Source of the DNA: a virus
Direction: 5' to 3' (one strand)
IMG/VR virus record: IMGVR_UViG_3300044960_000077
Span: 1 to 44,491 of that record
DNA length: 44,491 nucleotides
Shown: in pieces, positions 1-7,871 of the stretch
Numbering within the stretch: position 1 is the first letter of the stretch
How the letters are laid out: every line of letters starts with the position of its first letter
Translations under genes and position numbers: made by a program
Notes under the pieces: generated by a model
Databases searched by the model: none
Seen by the model: only the letters and a program-made list of their open reading frames with translations
What the model was told of the DNA's origin: nothing

Positions 1-828
1 TGGGTCAATATTTCCAAGGTTAATATTTTGTGAGCTACCGGTACCAGAAAAAGTACCTACTTTGCATAGATACCCAGCACCGCATTTGAAGGCGAAATAT
101 AAATAACTCTTATCAGCTTGCTGAACCGCAGTGTTTGTACCGAATGTCACTCCATTAGAAATGAAGGATTTTAAAGTATCTGTTTCATTAGCAACAGCAC
201 TGGTAGACGCAGCGAATGTATTATTTGTTGCAAATCTAGCTGGATTAACGGAAGACACACGTTTCTTGACCAGCATCATACCAGGCTGAAAACTAGATGA
301 GCCGCTAGACGTCTGTGTACAAGAAGTACCGCTAGGGCAGTTACATGTACCAGTATTCCCTATACATAAACTCAGGTTATCAGTAGCAGTCCAAGACGCA
401 TTGAACCCATAATCACCAGCAACGAAAAGCCCATCAGATTCATCTCGTAATGCCAAATAATGTATCAATCCGGAACCTGGATTTATTGAGCCGCAGGTTC
501 CGGACGCAGCTATAGTAAATCCAGTAGTATCCATAGAAGAAATACAAGAAGTATTTGTTGTGGCACCACCCAACTCAAAAGTACTACCACTTCCACTCCC
601 CCGCATCTGAGCCAAAGAGCCACTATTATGCTTTACTATCACAACATGAGGTTGGAAGTCAGTGCAGCTTGCGTTACCAGCCAAATCGTAGCTTCCAGTA
701 TCAGATAGGTCAACGGAAAGTGATGAGCCGGTAGATGTAACAACACCTACACAACCCTTGACCGCATAGCTGTCAGCGGCAATGAATACGATTAGAAAAA
801 AGAAGAATGCAAGACAAAACTTTCTCAA
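1..828 (-). CDS. Secreted phage protein of unknown function, C-terminal part continues at the other window end
   Basis: The frame starts at a TTG (826-828) preceded by GAGAGG and runs open to base 1. On the circular map it continues in phase at 44349 and stops at 44101-44103, giving about 358 residues. The N-terminus (MRKFCLAFFFFLIVFIAADSY) is a Sec signal peptide with likely cleavage near SYA/V. The mature part is rich in Ser, Thr, Gly and Cys, typical of an exported beta-rich protein. It lies 2 bases after the stop of the preceding secreted gene and just before the large beta-helix lipoprotein, so it is probably part of one exported set. I do not recognise the family. Confidence 0.75.
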   Translation of the reverse strand, partial: MRKFCLAFFFFLIVFIAADSYAVKGCVGVVTSTGSSLSVDLSDTGSYDLAGNASCTDFQPHVVIVKHNSGSLAQMRGSGSGSTFELGGATTNTSCISSMDTTGFTIAASGTCGSINPGSGLIHYLALRDESDGLFVAGDYGFNASWTATDNLSLCIGNTGTCNCPSGTSCTQTSSGSSSFQPGMMLVKKRVSSVNPARFATNNTFAASTSAVANETDTLKSFISNGVTFGTNTAVQQADKSYLYFAFKCGAGYLCKVGTFSGTGSSQNINLGNIDP

Positions 829-830
829 GA

Positions 831-2418
831 TTACCTCTCTGTAGTAAATTGAATCCAGCATTCATCAACAGCTGCTCCAGCGGTGGTAATTTGTAGGGTG
901 ATAGGATCATTTCCAGTTCGGTTTGTTGCTGCTGAATTCAACGTCGAATCAGTTGTAAAAGTGGTGCCACAAGTGATAGTATCCGTTTCTGTAGAGCTTA
1001 ATAGATTGGTAGTACAAGTATCGTCTCCTCTATCCTCTCCGTTACAAAACTTGAACTGAGGTGCAGTGGAAACGGTTCCAAAACATTCACAAGAAATAGC
1101 AGTAATAGTATGAGCTATGCCGTGCAGTCTAAAAGTGGTTTGATATGATGCATCAGTGGCTTTAGTACCAGGAAGAATGAATCCCTTTGTATCTCTCAGC
1201 TTAGCAGAAATTATTTTGTTAGGAGGACTGCCTGATGTTGTGGGATTGGCAAAAGCAGTTAACTGAAGAGCAGTATCTCTACTGGCAGTTTGTGAAGCCG
1301 TTCCATTAGTGAATTCTGTAATACTGTCGTTAAAGATATTTTGAGCAACTGGAGGAGCGCCAACTGTGTAGCATTGATATTGCAATCCCTCGAAGCCGGT
1401 ATCTGTTCGCACTAAGCACTGTTCTGCAAAGTCACAATCAGTACCGGTGGGAGCACTGGATATAGGAGTACACGCAGAAAAATCAGATGGCATATCAGCA
1501 ACCTGAAGTCCACCAGTAACTGCATCTTTTTTCAAAAAGTACGTAGCTACTTTAAGCGGAGACATAATTGTGTTATTGCTGGTTCCATCATCTGCCTCAG
1601 CATCAGTAGCAATCTTAGCTACACCCGCAGTAGACTCAGAGGCGGCTGAAACACTACCAGGAACCCAGTTAGTTCCATTCCATGAGATTATGTTATCTGT
1701 ATTTGGAGTACCTGAGATTAGGTCGTGAAGCGTGAGAGTATTGGCATCTCCTGCTCCCGTTCCTATAGTCATTTTAGGCTGTGTAACAGCGTTATTTGTT
1801 AGTTTTGAAGTTCCAATTGAGCCATCTGCTACTACCGCATTAAAAATCTGAGATAAAGTAGACTTCTTTCCTATATTAGACTCCTGAGAGTCAGATATTG
1901 CCACTAGGTCGTTACTAACAGGAGTAGTTTTAGCTGTAAGTGCGTTTATAGTGGCGCCAAGTTCTTTGTTAATAGATTTCCATGCTTTATCTCCAAGTGA
2001 GTCCTCAGTGCAAACGTACTTGTCAACGAGATTACCTGAGCCATCTACTCTGTCATAACAAGCTGTTTGATAGGGACACGGATTGGTTGGCGCTGACGCA
2101 CCAGACAGACAAGGCTTACAGGTTATCACTCCATTAGTATCAGCCGCACAAATCCCGTTTGGATAGTCCTCAGTGAGGAAGAATAAAGTAGTAGCGGCGA
2201 GCTTAGATGGGGAAGGAATGCAGTTGGTAACAGTGCCAGCATCTAGCTCTGCTTGAGTGCATATCTCTGCCACGCCTGCGGTAATCTCGGAGGCGGGAGA
2301 GCTGCTTGTTCCAGTTCCCGATTCGGGCTGATATACCGTAGCGGGATATTCTGCGGAATAGAGTATTAAGGGAAGGCTAAGAGTTAAACAGAAAAAAAAA
2401 AGATAAGATTTTCTTCAT
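831..2418 (-). CDS. Secreted tail-fibre-like protein, frame broken by a run of ten T in the signal peptide
   Basis: The uninterrupted frame (GTG at 2273) encodes 480 residues. Upstream, an ATG at 2418-2416 with GAGAGG ahead of it begins MKKILSFFF. Ten T on the coding strand (2392-2401) then send it to an early stop. With nine T the frame joins the main ORF and gives a signal peptide (FFFCLTLSLPLILYSAEYP) and about 528 residues. The segment GVAEICTQAELDAG resembles the GVAEIATQAE repeats of phage tail fibres, and a second AGVAKIATDAEADDG copy follows. The mature region is Cys-rich, fitting an oxidised compartment. The single-base offset may be an assembly error, phase variation or slippage. 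Confidence 0.7.
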
Positions 2419-2422
2419 AGGC

Positions 2423-2863
2423 TTAATCCTCTCGTTTAGAAGCTGATGGTTGTGTTGTAAAAGTGCTATGGTTGCCCGCACTGGTACTCTTTATACAAAC
2501 ATCTATTTTCTCTACCGATTCGGGGATATTGGCTATCAAACCATTTCCGGCTGTTATGGAATTTTCTGTATTTCCGTTAACAGGGAGTATCCAGGAATCA
2601 CCATCGGCATCGGGATAGACTAATATCTTGACGGTGATGGCATTAGAGCCGCCGGTATTGGCTACCCAGATAACTTTCTTATTGAACTGGTAAGCCTTGG
2701 TCCATTCACCTTGACAGGGGCTAGGGTAAGCATCGGTTGAGGTTCCGGTTTTCGGAGTCCAAATGCCAAGTACCCCGCCTGCCTCGTCGGAGAATACAAA
2801 CTCCGCTGCCTGTAGGGGCAGGGTTAGCAAGAATAGAAGAATCAGGCTAGTTAAGATTCTCAT
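2423..2863 (-). CDS. Small secreted protein, unknown function
   Basis: This 146-residue protein begins with a signal peptide (MRILTSLILLFLLTLPLQA, cleavage before AEF). The mature part is about 127 residues with two cysteines and a beta-rich look. The start ATG overlaps the stop of the preceding gene (ATGA), showing translational coupling in the capsid-to-tail-fibre operon. No known family is recognised; a surface or virion decoration role is inference from position. Confidence 0.7.
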   Translation of the reverse strand: MRILTSLILLFLLTLPLQAAEFVFSDEAGGVLGIWTPKTGTSTDAYPSPCQGEWTKAYQFNKKVIWVANTGGSNAITVKILVYPDADGDSWILPVNGNTENSITAGNGLIANIPESVEKIDVCIKSTSAGNHSTFTTQPSASKRED

Positions 2864-3138
2864 TTCTTTTTCTTCTCCGGTTTAACTGGCTCGGCTTTAA
2901 TTTCCGGTTCTTCTTTTGCTGGCTCGGCTATCTGGGTCATGGTATACGAACCGTCTGGGTTTAGGGTTATGGTGAAGCCCCCGATATTTCGGGTTGCCAT
3001 GCCGTAATCGGCCTCGTTAAGCGATACGGCAAATTCCGATGGTCCCGGCTCTACTTTCATAAGGAATCCTGCATCAGAGCCTACCAGCATGTACTTAATC
3101 TTCCCGGTTGATTTTTCGCAAACAGTCTTGTTATACAT
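2860..3138 (-). CDS. Hypothetical protein with Lys/Glu/Pro-rich tail
   Basis: The 92-residue product has a predicted beta-rich N-terminal two thirds and a charged Pro/Glu/Lys C-terminal tail ending in four lysines. It overlaps both neighbours by a few bases, so it belongs to the minus-strand capsid operon. The family is not recognised. Confidence 0.65.
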   Translation of the reverse strand: MYNKTVCEKSTGKIKYMLVGSDAGFLMKVEPGPSEFAVSLNEADYGMATRNIGGFTITLNPDGSYTMTQIAEPAKEEPEIKAEPVKPEKKKK

Positions 3139-3586
3139 GCGACATCTCCTCCACTATCGGGCCTGATTGATGTAGCTTCTTATGCTCGATTAAAAGCTGT
3201 TTGGTTTTCTTTACTTCGTTGCAATGCTCGCAGACAAATACTCCGATTTCTTCTATCTTTTCCTGGTCGGTTTTCTTCTTCCAAATAATCCCATGAACAT
3301 AGTCAGGATGTGATTCTATCTTCTTGCAGATTTCGTTTATTATCTGTTTTCTGCGCTTATCCCGTTCAGCTTCAGTTGTCTTACCAGTCTGAAGCTCCCA
3401 GAGAAGTATCTTGTCTGCCTCCGGCTCTACATCGAATTCCGGTATCAAGCCCTTAAAGTCGGCGTACATACCGCAGTAATGAATCTTAATGCCATACCCC
3501 TGAATCATCTCGGTACGAAGATTCTTGAGCACATATTTCTGTGCCGGGGGGCGTTTCTGGTAAACATATTGCCTTTCTTCTGCCAT
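3131..3586 (-). CDS. C2H2 zinc-finger protein in the capsid operon
   Basis: The 151-residue product has a charged helical body. Near the C-terminus it carries C-x2-C-x12-H-x3-H (CEHC ... H-KKL-H), the spacing of a classical C2H2 finger, with Phe two residues before the first Cys and the conserved Leu three before the first His. An AAGGAG precedes the ATG. The neighbours are capsid decoration-type proteins. Nucleic-acid or structural zinc binding is inferred from the motif; function is unknown. Confidence 0.65.
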   Translation of the reverse strand: MAEERQYVYQKRPPAQKYVLKNLRTEMIQGYGIKIHYCGMYADFKGLIPEFDVEPEADKILLWELQTGKTTEAERDKRRKQIINEICKKIESHPDYVHGIIWKKKTDQEKIEEIGVFVCEHCNEVKKTKQLLIEHKKLHQSGPIVEEMSHV

Positions 3587-3626
3587 GATTACACACTCCT
3601 TTATCCCTTTCGGGAGGATTTATTTA

Positions 3627-4001
3627 CTAACCTGATCGTCTTATTCTTTTTACTCTTACATTCAAGTTGACGGTAGTGCCCACAGAACAATAAATTTTGT
3701 TATACCGGGAAAGCTGGTGTGCGTCGTAGCTTTTTATACCATCGGCTGTAATAGACTCTAATACTTCGTGGTGTGAGGTATTAGCTGGTATGAAAGTCCC
3801 GTTATGCCCGACTACGACTACTGTGCCTGTCGTAATACCGCTTACCTCTACGTTCATTCCTATACAGCCGGAGTTATCAAACCAAATACCGTCATCGGTT
3901 GTTACAACCCCGGGTAATACATCGGCTATTTCTTCTACTACCGCCCCTATCCCGCCTATAGAATAAGAGCCGATTGCTGTCCAAGTTCCGTCCCAAGCCA
4001 T
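3627..4001 (-). CDS. Putative capsid decoration or head protein
   Basis: The 124-residue protein is rich in Gly, Val and Thr with alternating hydrophobic residues, consistent with a small beta-sandwich. It is preceded by GGAGG and lies two genes downstream of the major capsid protein, where decoration and head-completion proteins are common. It has no signal peptide, unlike its neighbour. Function is inferred from position and composition only. Confidence 0.6.
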   Translation of the reverse strand: MAWDGTWTAIGSYSIGGIGAVVEEIADVLPGVVTTDDGIWFDNSGCIGMNVEVSGITTGTVVVVGHNGTFIPANTSHHEVLESITADGIKSYDAHQLSRYNKIYCSVGTTVNLNVRVKRIRRSG

Positions 4002-4022
4002 CGTTTTTACCTCCGTTATATT

Positions 4023-4670
4023 CTAATCTGCAAAACTAGGTACTGTTGCCGAAAATACCTGACCATTGACAAACCAATTTGTACCATCGCAATATAAACG
4101 AACTATTGTTCCCGCCCCGGGAGTAACAATTGTCATATTGTCGTTACTCGAACCGTTAGGGAATACGCCCGCATGGATTTCGTCTGCACCTGCACCAGCG
4201 TCAGTATCGGCAAACGCTAAACCGCCTTTATAAGGCACTCCTGCGGCAAAAATCCAGTTTTGGGCATCCGCAGCTACACCCTTGCCCACAAAGGTATATT
4301 CCAAACCTGCTGTCGCAGTTGGCAGTGTTAGGGTCATATTAGCAGTCAGGTCGGGAATCATGTGTACTTTGCCGCTATTAGCCGCAAGGACCGTATAAGA
4401 AGTAGCATCACTAAGAGAGACTAAACGGGATGATACATCTGCGGCCGCATTAATTTCCGCTGCCGTAGCGGTTATATTCGTACCACCCAATACAAGCTGG
4501 TTATTGGTTTCATCCCATTTAAGATTAGCCAAATCGCATTTCGGTCTTAAATCCCCGCCGATAAACTCAATACAACCCTGCTGGACAAATTGGGCATAAG
4601 TCAGTCCTATTCCTATGAATAAGACAAGGAATACGCCCAATAAGATTTTTGTAGTTGTTGTTAGTTTCAT
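4023..4670 (-). CDS. Capsid decoration/head-fibre-like protein with N-terminal membrane or signal segment
   Basis: The 215-residue protein is directly downstream of the major capsid gene. It begins with a hydrophobic segment (residues about 8-26, ending LTYAQ) that looks like a signal peptide or anchor. The body contains TATAAEINAAADVS and SLSDATSYTVLAANSGKVH, familiar from phage head decoration and structural proteins that start with 'ITATAAEIN'-type sequences. Those relatives are normally cytoplasmic virion proteins, so the export signal is unexpected. Confidence 0.7.
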   Translation of the reverse strand: MKLTTTTKILLGVFLVLFIGIGLTYAQFVQQGCIEFIGGDLRPKCDLANLKWDETNNQLVLGGTNITATAAEINAAADVSSRLVSLSDATSYTVLAANSGKVHMIPDLTANMTLTLPTATAGLEYTFVGKGVAADAQNWIFAAGVPYKGGLAFADTDAGAGADEIHAGVFPNGSSNDNMTIVTPGAGTIVRLYCDGTNWFVNGQVFSATVPSFAD

Positions 4671-4685
4671 TGTGTTAAGCCTCCG

Positions 4686-5897
4686 TTACCCAGGTAGATT
4701 GACATTCTTTATGTAACCCATTGTAGACGGTAGGGTCAGCCAGAGTCCGCATACAGTGTAGAGTTCGTGCTTGACCAGGTGTTCGTCATTAGCCTGTATG
4801 TTTTGCTTTAGTGTGATGTCCATTTTGTTTAAGTATCTGAACTCGACAAAATCCGGGTTGACCGCAAAAAGATAATCCTGATATTCGGTTGATTCGGACA
4901 TCATGTAATGATTGTGGAGCAGGAACCGTCCGAACGGGGTATAATATTCGTCAAGCCGCATGCCGAATTTCTTGGTTTCCGGTGCAGTCTGAACCGGCCT
5001 TAAAGCCCACTGGTTTATAACCGATATAGCTTTCTGTCCTCCAAAGAGCATAAGCCTCTTAGTACCGTCCGATTCATCAGTCGGGGAATTTCTGTACATA
5101 GGCTCTGCCCAATCCCAAAACTCCTGCTGTGAAAGCACTCCACCGGCATCAAGGACGTTGGCACTAGCCCCGGTATCAATCCAATACTTGAGGCCGCCAG
5201 TTTTATATCTGGTATATACGAGTGACCCGTCAATCGGGGATGAGCCCTGTATATCGGCTAACGGCTCGCCAAAGAGATGTGCCCCTTCTATATCCCGCAT
5301 AATCTCATAACGAGCCTCTTTTATCTGCCTATCCTCTTCGTTTTCTCCCCACTCCTCAGTGTTAGACCGGATTTCGGTTAACCCGGTTGTACGGCTGAAG
5401 AATTGAAGGTAATTGGTACGGCTGGATGTTTTGACCGTCCTTGAAGCTACGGCTGCCGAACCCTCGGAAAGGGCATTGCCGATTATCATTAACTCGTCGC
5501 CAGAGACTAATGCGGTAGCTGCCGTAGTACCATAGCCCCTAACAACAGTGAGCGTATCGGTAGCTATGCTCGATACTAACATTTCTTCACCCGTTCTAGG
5601 GACTTTGACAACATCCTGGGGCCTGAAATAAGAGCCATGTCCGCTAGTCACGACTACCGAAGTGCCTGTACCTGTAGTTGTGGTATTAGTGAATCGGGGT
5701 AATGGCTCGGACTCAAGGATATTAAATTCCTGCCTGCCTATGGCTTTCTTACGATTCATCCGGGAAATCCAGGTCAGGGGGGCCAGAGCCGGTCCCTTCT
5801 TATAAATCTTGTCGGATATTTGTAGTTTTAGTCTTAAAGCCAGGTCGGCGTTAGTTGATGTGCCGCCTGTGGTAACTGTCTGTAGGACTGTAGGCAT
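4686..5897 (-). CDS. Major capsid protein, SU10-like (DUF5309 type)
   Basis: The 403-residue protein has the layout of the SU10 major head protein family: a ladder of NYLQFFSRTTGLTEIRSNTEEWGENEE, then an EARYEIMRDIEGAHLFGE helix, then a C-terminal YTPFGRFLLHNHYM ... AVNPDFVEFRYL ... GLWL region. It should form the HK97-fold icosahedral shell. The gene follows the scaffold gene with GGAGGGAAG before the ATG and precedes decoration-like genes. Its orientation opposite to portal and terminase is unusual. Confidence 0.85.
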   Translation of the reverse strand: MPTVLQTVTTGGTSTNADLALRLKLQISDKIYKKGPALAPLTWISRMNRKKAIGRQEFNILESEPLPRFTNTTTTGTGTSVVVTSGHGSYFRPQDVVKVPRTGEEMLVSSIATDTLTVVRGYGTTAATALVSGDELMIIGNALSEGSAAVASRTVKTSSRTNYLQFFSRTTGLTEIRSNTEEWGENEEDRQIKEARYEIMRDIEGAHLFGEPLADIQGSSPIDGSLVYTRYKTGGLKYWIDTGASANVLDAGGVLSQQEFWDWAEPMYRNSPTDESDGTKRLMLFGGQKAISVINQWALRPVQTAPETKKFGMRLDEYYTPFGRFLLHNHYMMSESTEYQDYLFAVNPDFVEFRYLNKMDITLKQNIQANDEHLVKHELYTVCGLWLTLPSTMGYIKNVNLPG

Positions 5898-5937
5898 TTT
5901 AACTTCCCTCCGTGATTAGAATTGAACGGAAGGAGCT

Positions 5938-6834
5938 TTACGGCTTGATGCCAAGAAGCTTGTATTTTACGGCTAAATCTTTGTCTATGGCTTCCAGGTC
6001 GATCGGAGTGCTATTGCCACCGCTTCCCCCTTCCCCTAAACTACCGCCTGCCATTATCTTCTGGTTGACTTTGATCTGCTTTAACACTTCCGGGTCTATC
6101 CCCCTTGAGCGAAGCCGGGTATCGAAATCGGTATCTTCGATTTTCTTGGCTTCTTCATTCAATTTTCTCAGAGTCCGTCCTATAGTCGTAGGGTCGAAAG
6201 TGTTAAGTGCATCCTGATATTCTTTATTCCATGTAGGGTTTTCCCGCACTATACGGGACATTGTGGCAAGCCGAGATTGGGAAAAACTAGGGTCTTCCAT
6301 AGCAATAGCCTGATATTCCGCCCATTCCATACCATCCTGGATTGTTTTATATTGCTTTACCAGGGCTTCTTGCTGCTGCCGTACCGCTTCTTCCCTCTGG
6401 TTAAGCACCCTTTCTGCCACCTTTTGAATGACATAAGTAGGCTTATCCAGGAAAATCGAGTCCAAATCTTCTTCTTGCCCTTTGTCCTGTCGGGAGGGGG
6501 TAGTCTGCTGGACTGGCTGGCTACCTTGCTGTAATTGAAGCTGTTGAAGATAAGTCTCATAGAGACTACTCTTCCGAGTCGCTTCGCCTAACCGTCTGCC
6601 CAAATCACCGGCCAGTTTCTCGGCGTTCCGGTGCATCTCTATAATTTCTGATATGGATTTGCCCCGGTACTTTTCGGGAATCTCCGGCTCTACGGGTGTG
6701 ACGGGTTGTACTGTCTGGTCTTGAGTAACGGTTTCTCCAGGGGCCTCAGTTGAGGGTTCGGCCTTAGCCTCCTCTGTCTGGCTAGCCTCCGAGAACTCGT
6801 CTATTTCTCTTAATTCGTTATCAAGGTCTGACAT
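5938..6834 (-). CDS. Putative scaffolding protein
   Basis: The 298-residue protein is acidic and Gln/Glu-rich. It has a disordered N-terminus, a central coiled-coil region (QQLQLQQGSQPVQQ, EEAVRQQQEALVKQY) and a basic, Gly-containing C-terminus. This composition and the position immediately before the major capsid gene are typical of phage scaffolds. It is the first gene of the minus-strand structural operon. No good ribosome site precedes the ATG (TCTAAATAG-ATG), and I see no convincing promoter in the 80 bases before it. Confidence 0.75.
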   Translation of the reverse strand: MSDLDNELREIDEFSEASQTEEAKAEPSTEAPGETVTQDQTVQPVTPVEPEIPEKYRGKSISEIIEMHRNAEKLAGDLGRRLGEATRKSSLYETYLQQLQLQQGSQPVQQTTPSRQDKGQEEDLDSIFLDKPTYVIQKVAERVLNQREEAVRQQQEALVKQYKTIQDGMEWAEYQAIAMEDPSFSQSRLATMSRIVRENPTWNKEYQDALNTFDPTTIGRTLRKLNEEAKKIEDTDFDTRLRSRGIDPEVLKQIKVNQKIMAGGSLGEGGSGGNSTPIDLEAIDKDLAVKYKLLGIKP

Positions 6835-6881
6835 CTATTTAGACTCAATATTGTCATAAGCTAACAATTATTGCAAGATAA

Positions 6882-6910
6882 TTGCTTTTTATGGGTTTAG
6901 TTTGTATAAT
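6882..6910 (+). promoter_or_regulatory. Sigma-70-like promoter for the HNH/portal operon
   Basis: TTGCTT (6882-6887), a 17-base spacer and a consensus TATAAT (6905-6910) are visible. The ATG of the HNH gene lies 6 bases after the -10 box, where transcription would start, and no ribosome site is present, so the mRNA is predicted to be leaderless. Confidence 0.65.
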
Positions 6911-6916
6911 CTTCTT

Positions 6917-7405
6917 ATGAAAAAATTAGAGCTACAACTAAAAGGGAAAATCTACGAAGTTTTACTTGATGATGAGGATTGGGAACGCATACAACCTTTT
7001 CGATGGTATATCGCAAAAAGCCCTTTGGAATATACACCTTATGTTGTCGCAACAATTAATGGCAAAAGGACTTTAATGCACCGTTTTATACTCAATGCAC
7101 CACCAGAATTAGTTACAGACCATATTGATATGAATGGATTAAACAATCAGAAAAGCAACTTACGATTAATAACACGGCAACAAAATAATATGGGCAAACG
7201 CAAACAGCGAAGTGGCAAATCCTCGAAATTTAAATGCGTTAGTTGGAATCCAAAACGCCAACGGTGGCTTGTTCAAACAAAAGTCAATGGGAAAACGCGA
7301 TATATCGGACTATTTGTTGACGAGATAGACGCGGCAAAAGCCTATGATAAATTTGCCATAAAAACATATGGAGAATTTGCAAGATTGAATTTTCCAATTA
7401 CCTAA
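6917..7405 (+). CDS. AP2/HNH homing endonuclease
   Basis: The product has an N-terminal hydrophobic-strand region (LDDEDWERIQPFRWY). An HNH core follows: His in LMHRFIL, DH in TDHIDMNGLNN and the NLR signature. A C-terminal AP2-like DNA-binding domain (FKCVSWNPKRQRWLVQ ... YIGLFVDEIDAAKAYD) completes it. This is the standard free-standing HNH layout in phages. The ATG at 6917 is preferred over an upstream TTG because it sits at the predicted transcription start. The gene lies exactly at the divergence between the capsid and portal operons. It is a paralogue of the gene at 27971. Confidence 0.85.
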   Translation: MKKLELQLKGKIYEVLLDDEDWERIQPFRWYIAKSPLEYTPYVVATINGKRTLMHRFILNAPPELVTDHIDMNGLNNQKSNLRLITRQQNNMGKRKQRSGKSSKFKCVSWNPKRQRWLVQTKVNGKTRYIGLFVDEIDAAKAYDKFAIKTYGEFARLNFPIT

Positions 7406-7663
7406 ATTGGAAGAAGGTAAAACTTTGTCTTGCTTTGCCAAAATTTTGTTGGTAGAATGACGATAAATTGTCAACTAAACCCTGGAAGAGACCAATTTCA
7501 TCAAACCCCGAATGGCTTATACAGACATTTCAAGAATCATTGGAAGAGACAATTAGCGAATTATGGAAACAATATGTATGGACACTAATATTGCCAACAA
7601 TATGTTACAGTTCATTTTTCGGTGATTTCTATTTTATCGACCACAAACTTCTGGGAGGTATCC
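7406..7663 (+). other. Stretch with a promoter and no clearly supported gene
   Basis: Between the HNH gene and the first portal-operon microgene I see the promoter at 7430-7458 and only weak reading frames. One runs from a TTG at 7468 to 7695 (75 codons), and another from an ATG at 7457 gives 43 codons. Neither has a ribosome site or recognisable product, and they overlap in different frames. The 7468 frame starts 10 bases after the -10 box and could be a leaderless gene. Confidence 0.4.
7430..7458 (+). promoter_or_regulatory. Second promoter ahead of the portal operon
   Basis: TTGCTT (7430-7435), 17 bases, then TAGAAT (7453-7458). The -35 box and spacing are identical to those of the HNH promoter at 6882. 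It would drive the DUF6496-like protein, portal and the downstream structural genes. Confidence 0.5.
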
Positions 7664-7711
7664 ATGAAAGGCAAAAAGAAGAAAAGAGGCGGTAGAAAGG
7701 GAGGTTATTGA
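7664..7711 (+). CDS. Very short basic peptide (15 residues)
   Basis: ATG at 7664 is preceded by a near-perfect GGGAGGT. The peptide is almost entirely Lys, Arg and Gly (MKGKKKKRGGRKGGY). Its stop is one base before the ATG of the next gene, and its last codons contain that gene's GGGAGG site. It may be a coupling leader or a true basic DNA-binding microprotein. Confidence 0.5.
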   Translation: MKGKKKKRGGRKGGY

Positions 7712-7712
7712 T

Positions 7713-7871
7713 ATGAAAAAAGGACATGGACAAGCTAAAGTTCATAAGGTTATGTCCGAATTTAAGAAAGGAACCTTAAAATCCTCAAGTGGACATAAGG
7801 TAACTTCGAGAGACCAGGCTATAGCAATAGCTATGAGCGAAGCCGGGATGTCTAAGAAGAAAAAGAAATAA
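7713..7871 (+). CDS. DUF6496-like small basic protein
   Basis: The 52-residue product contains VMSEFKKGTLKSSSGHKVTS and QAIAIAMSEAG followed by a lysine tail. This pattern (MseFk-GkLkSs-G--V--r-QAiAIAlSEA) is typical of a small family found in phages and plasmids, commonly next to structural genes. GGGAGG lies 6 bases upstream and the stop abuts the portal ATG (TAAATG). The biochemical role of the family is unknown. Confidence 0.7.
   Translation: MKKGHGQAKVHKVMSEFKKGTLKSSSGHKVTSRDQAIAIAMSEAGMSKKKKK

Noticed and set aside
7457-7588. 43-codon frame starting at ATG 7457
   Set aside because: The start lies in the -10 box of a promoter and no ribosome site or conserved motif is seen.
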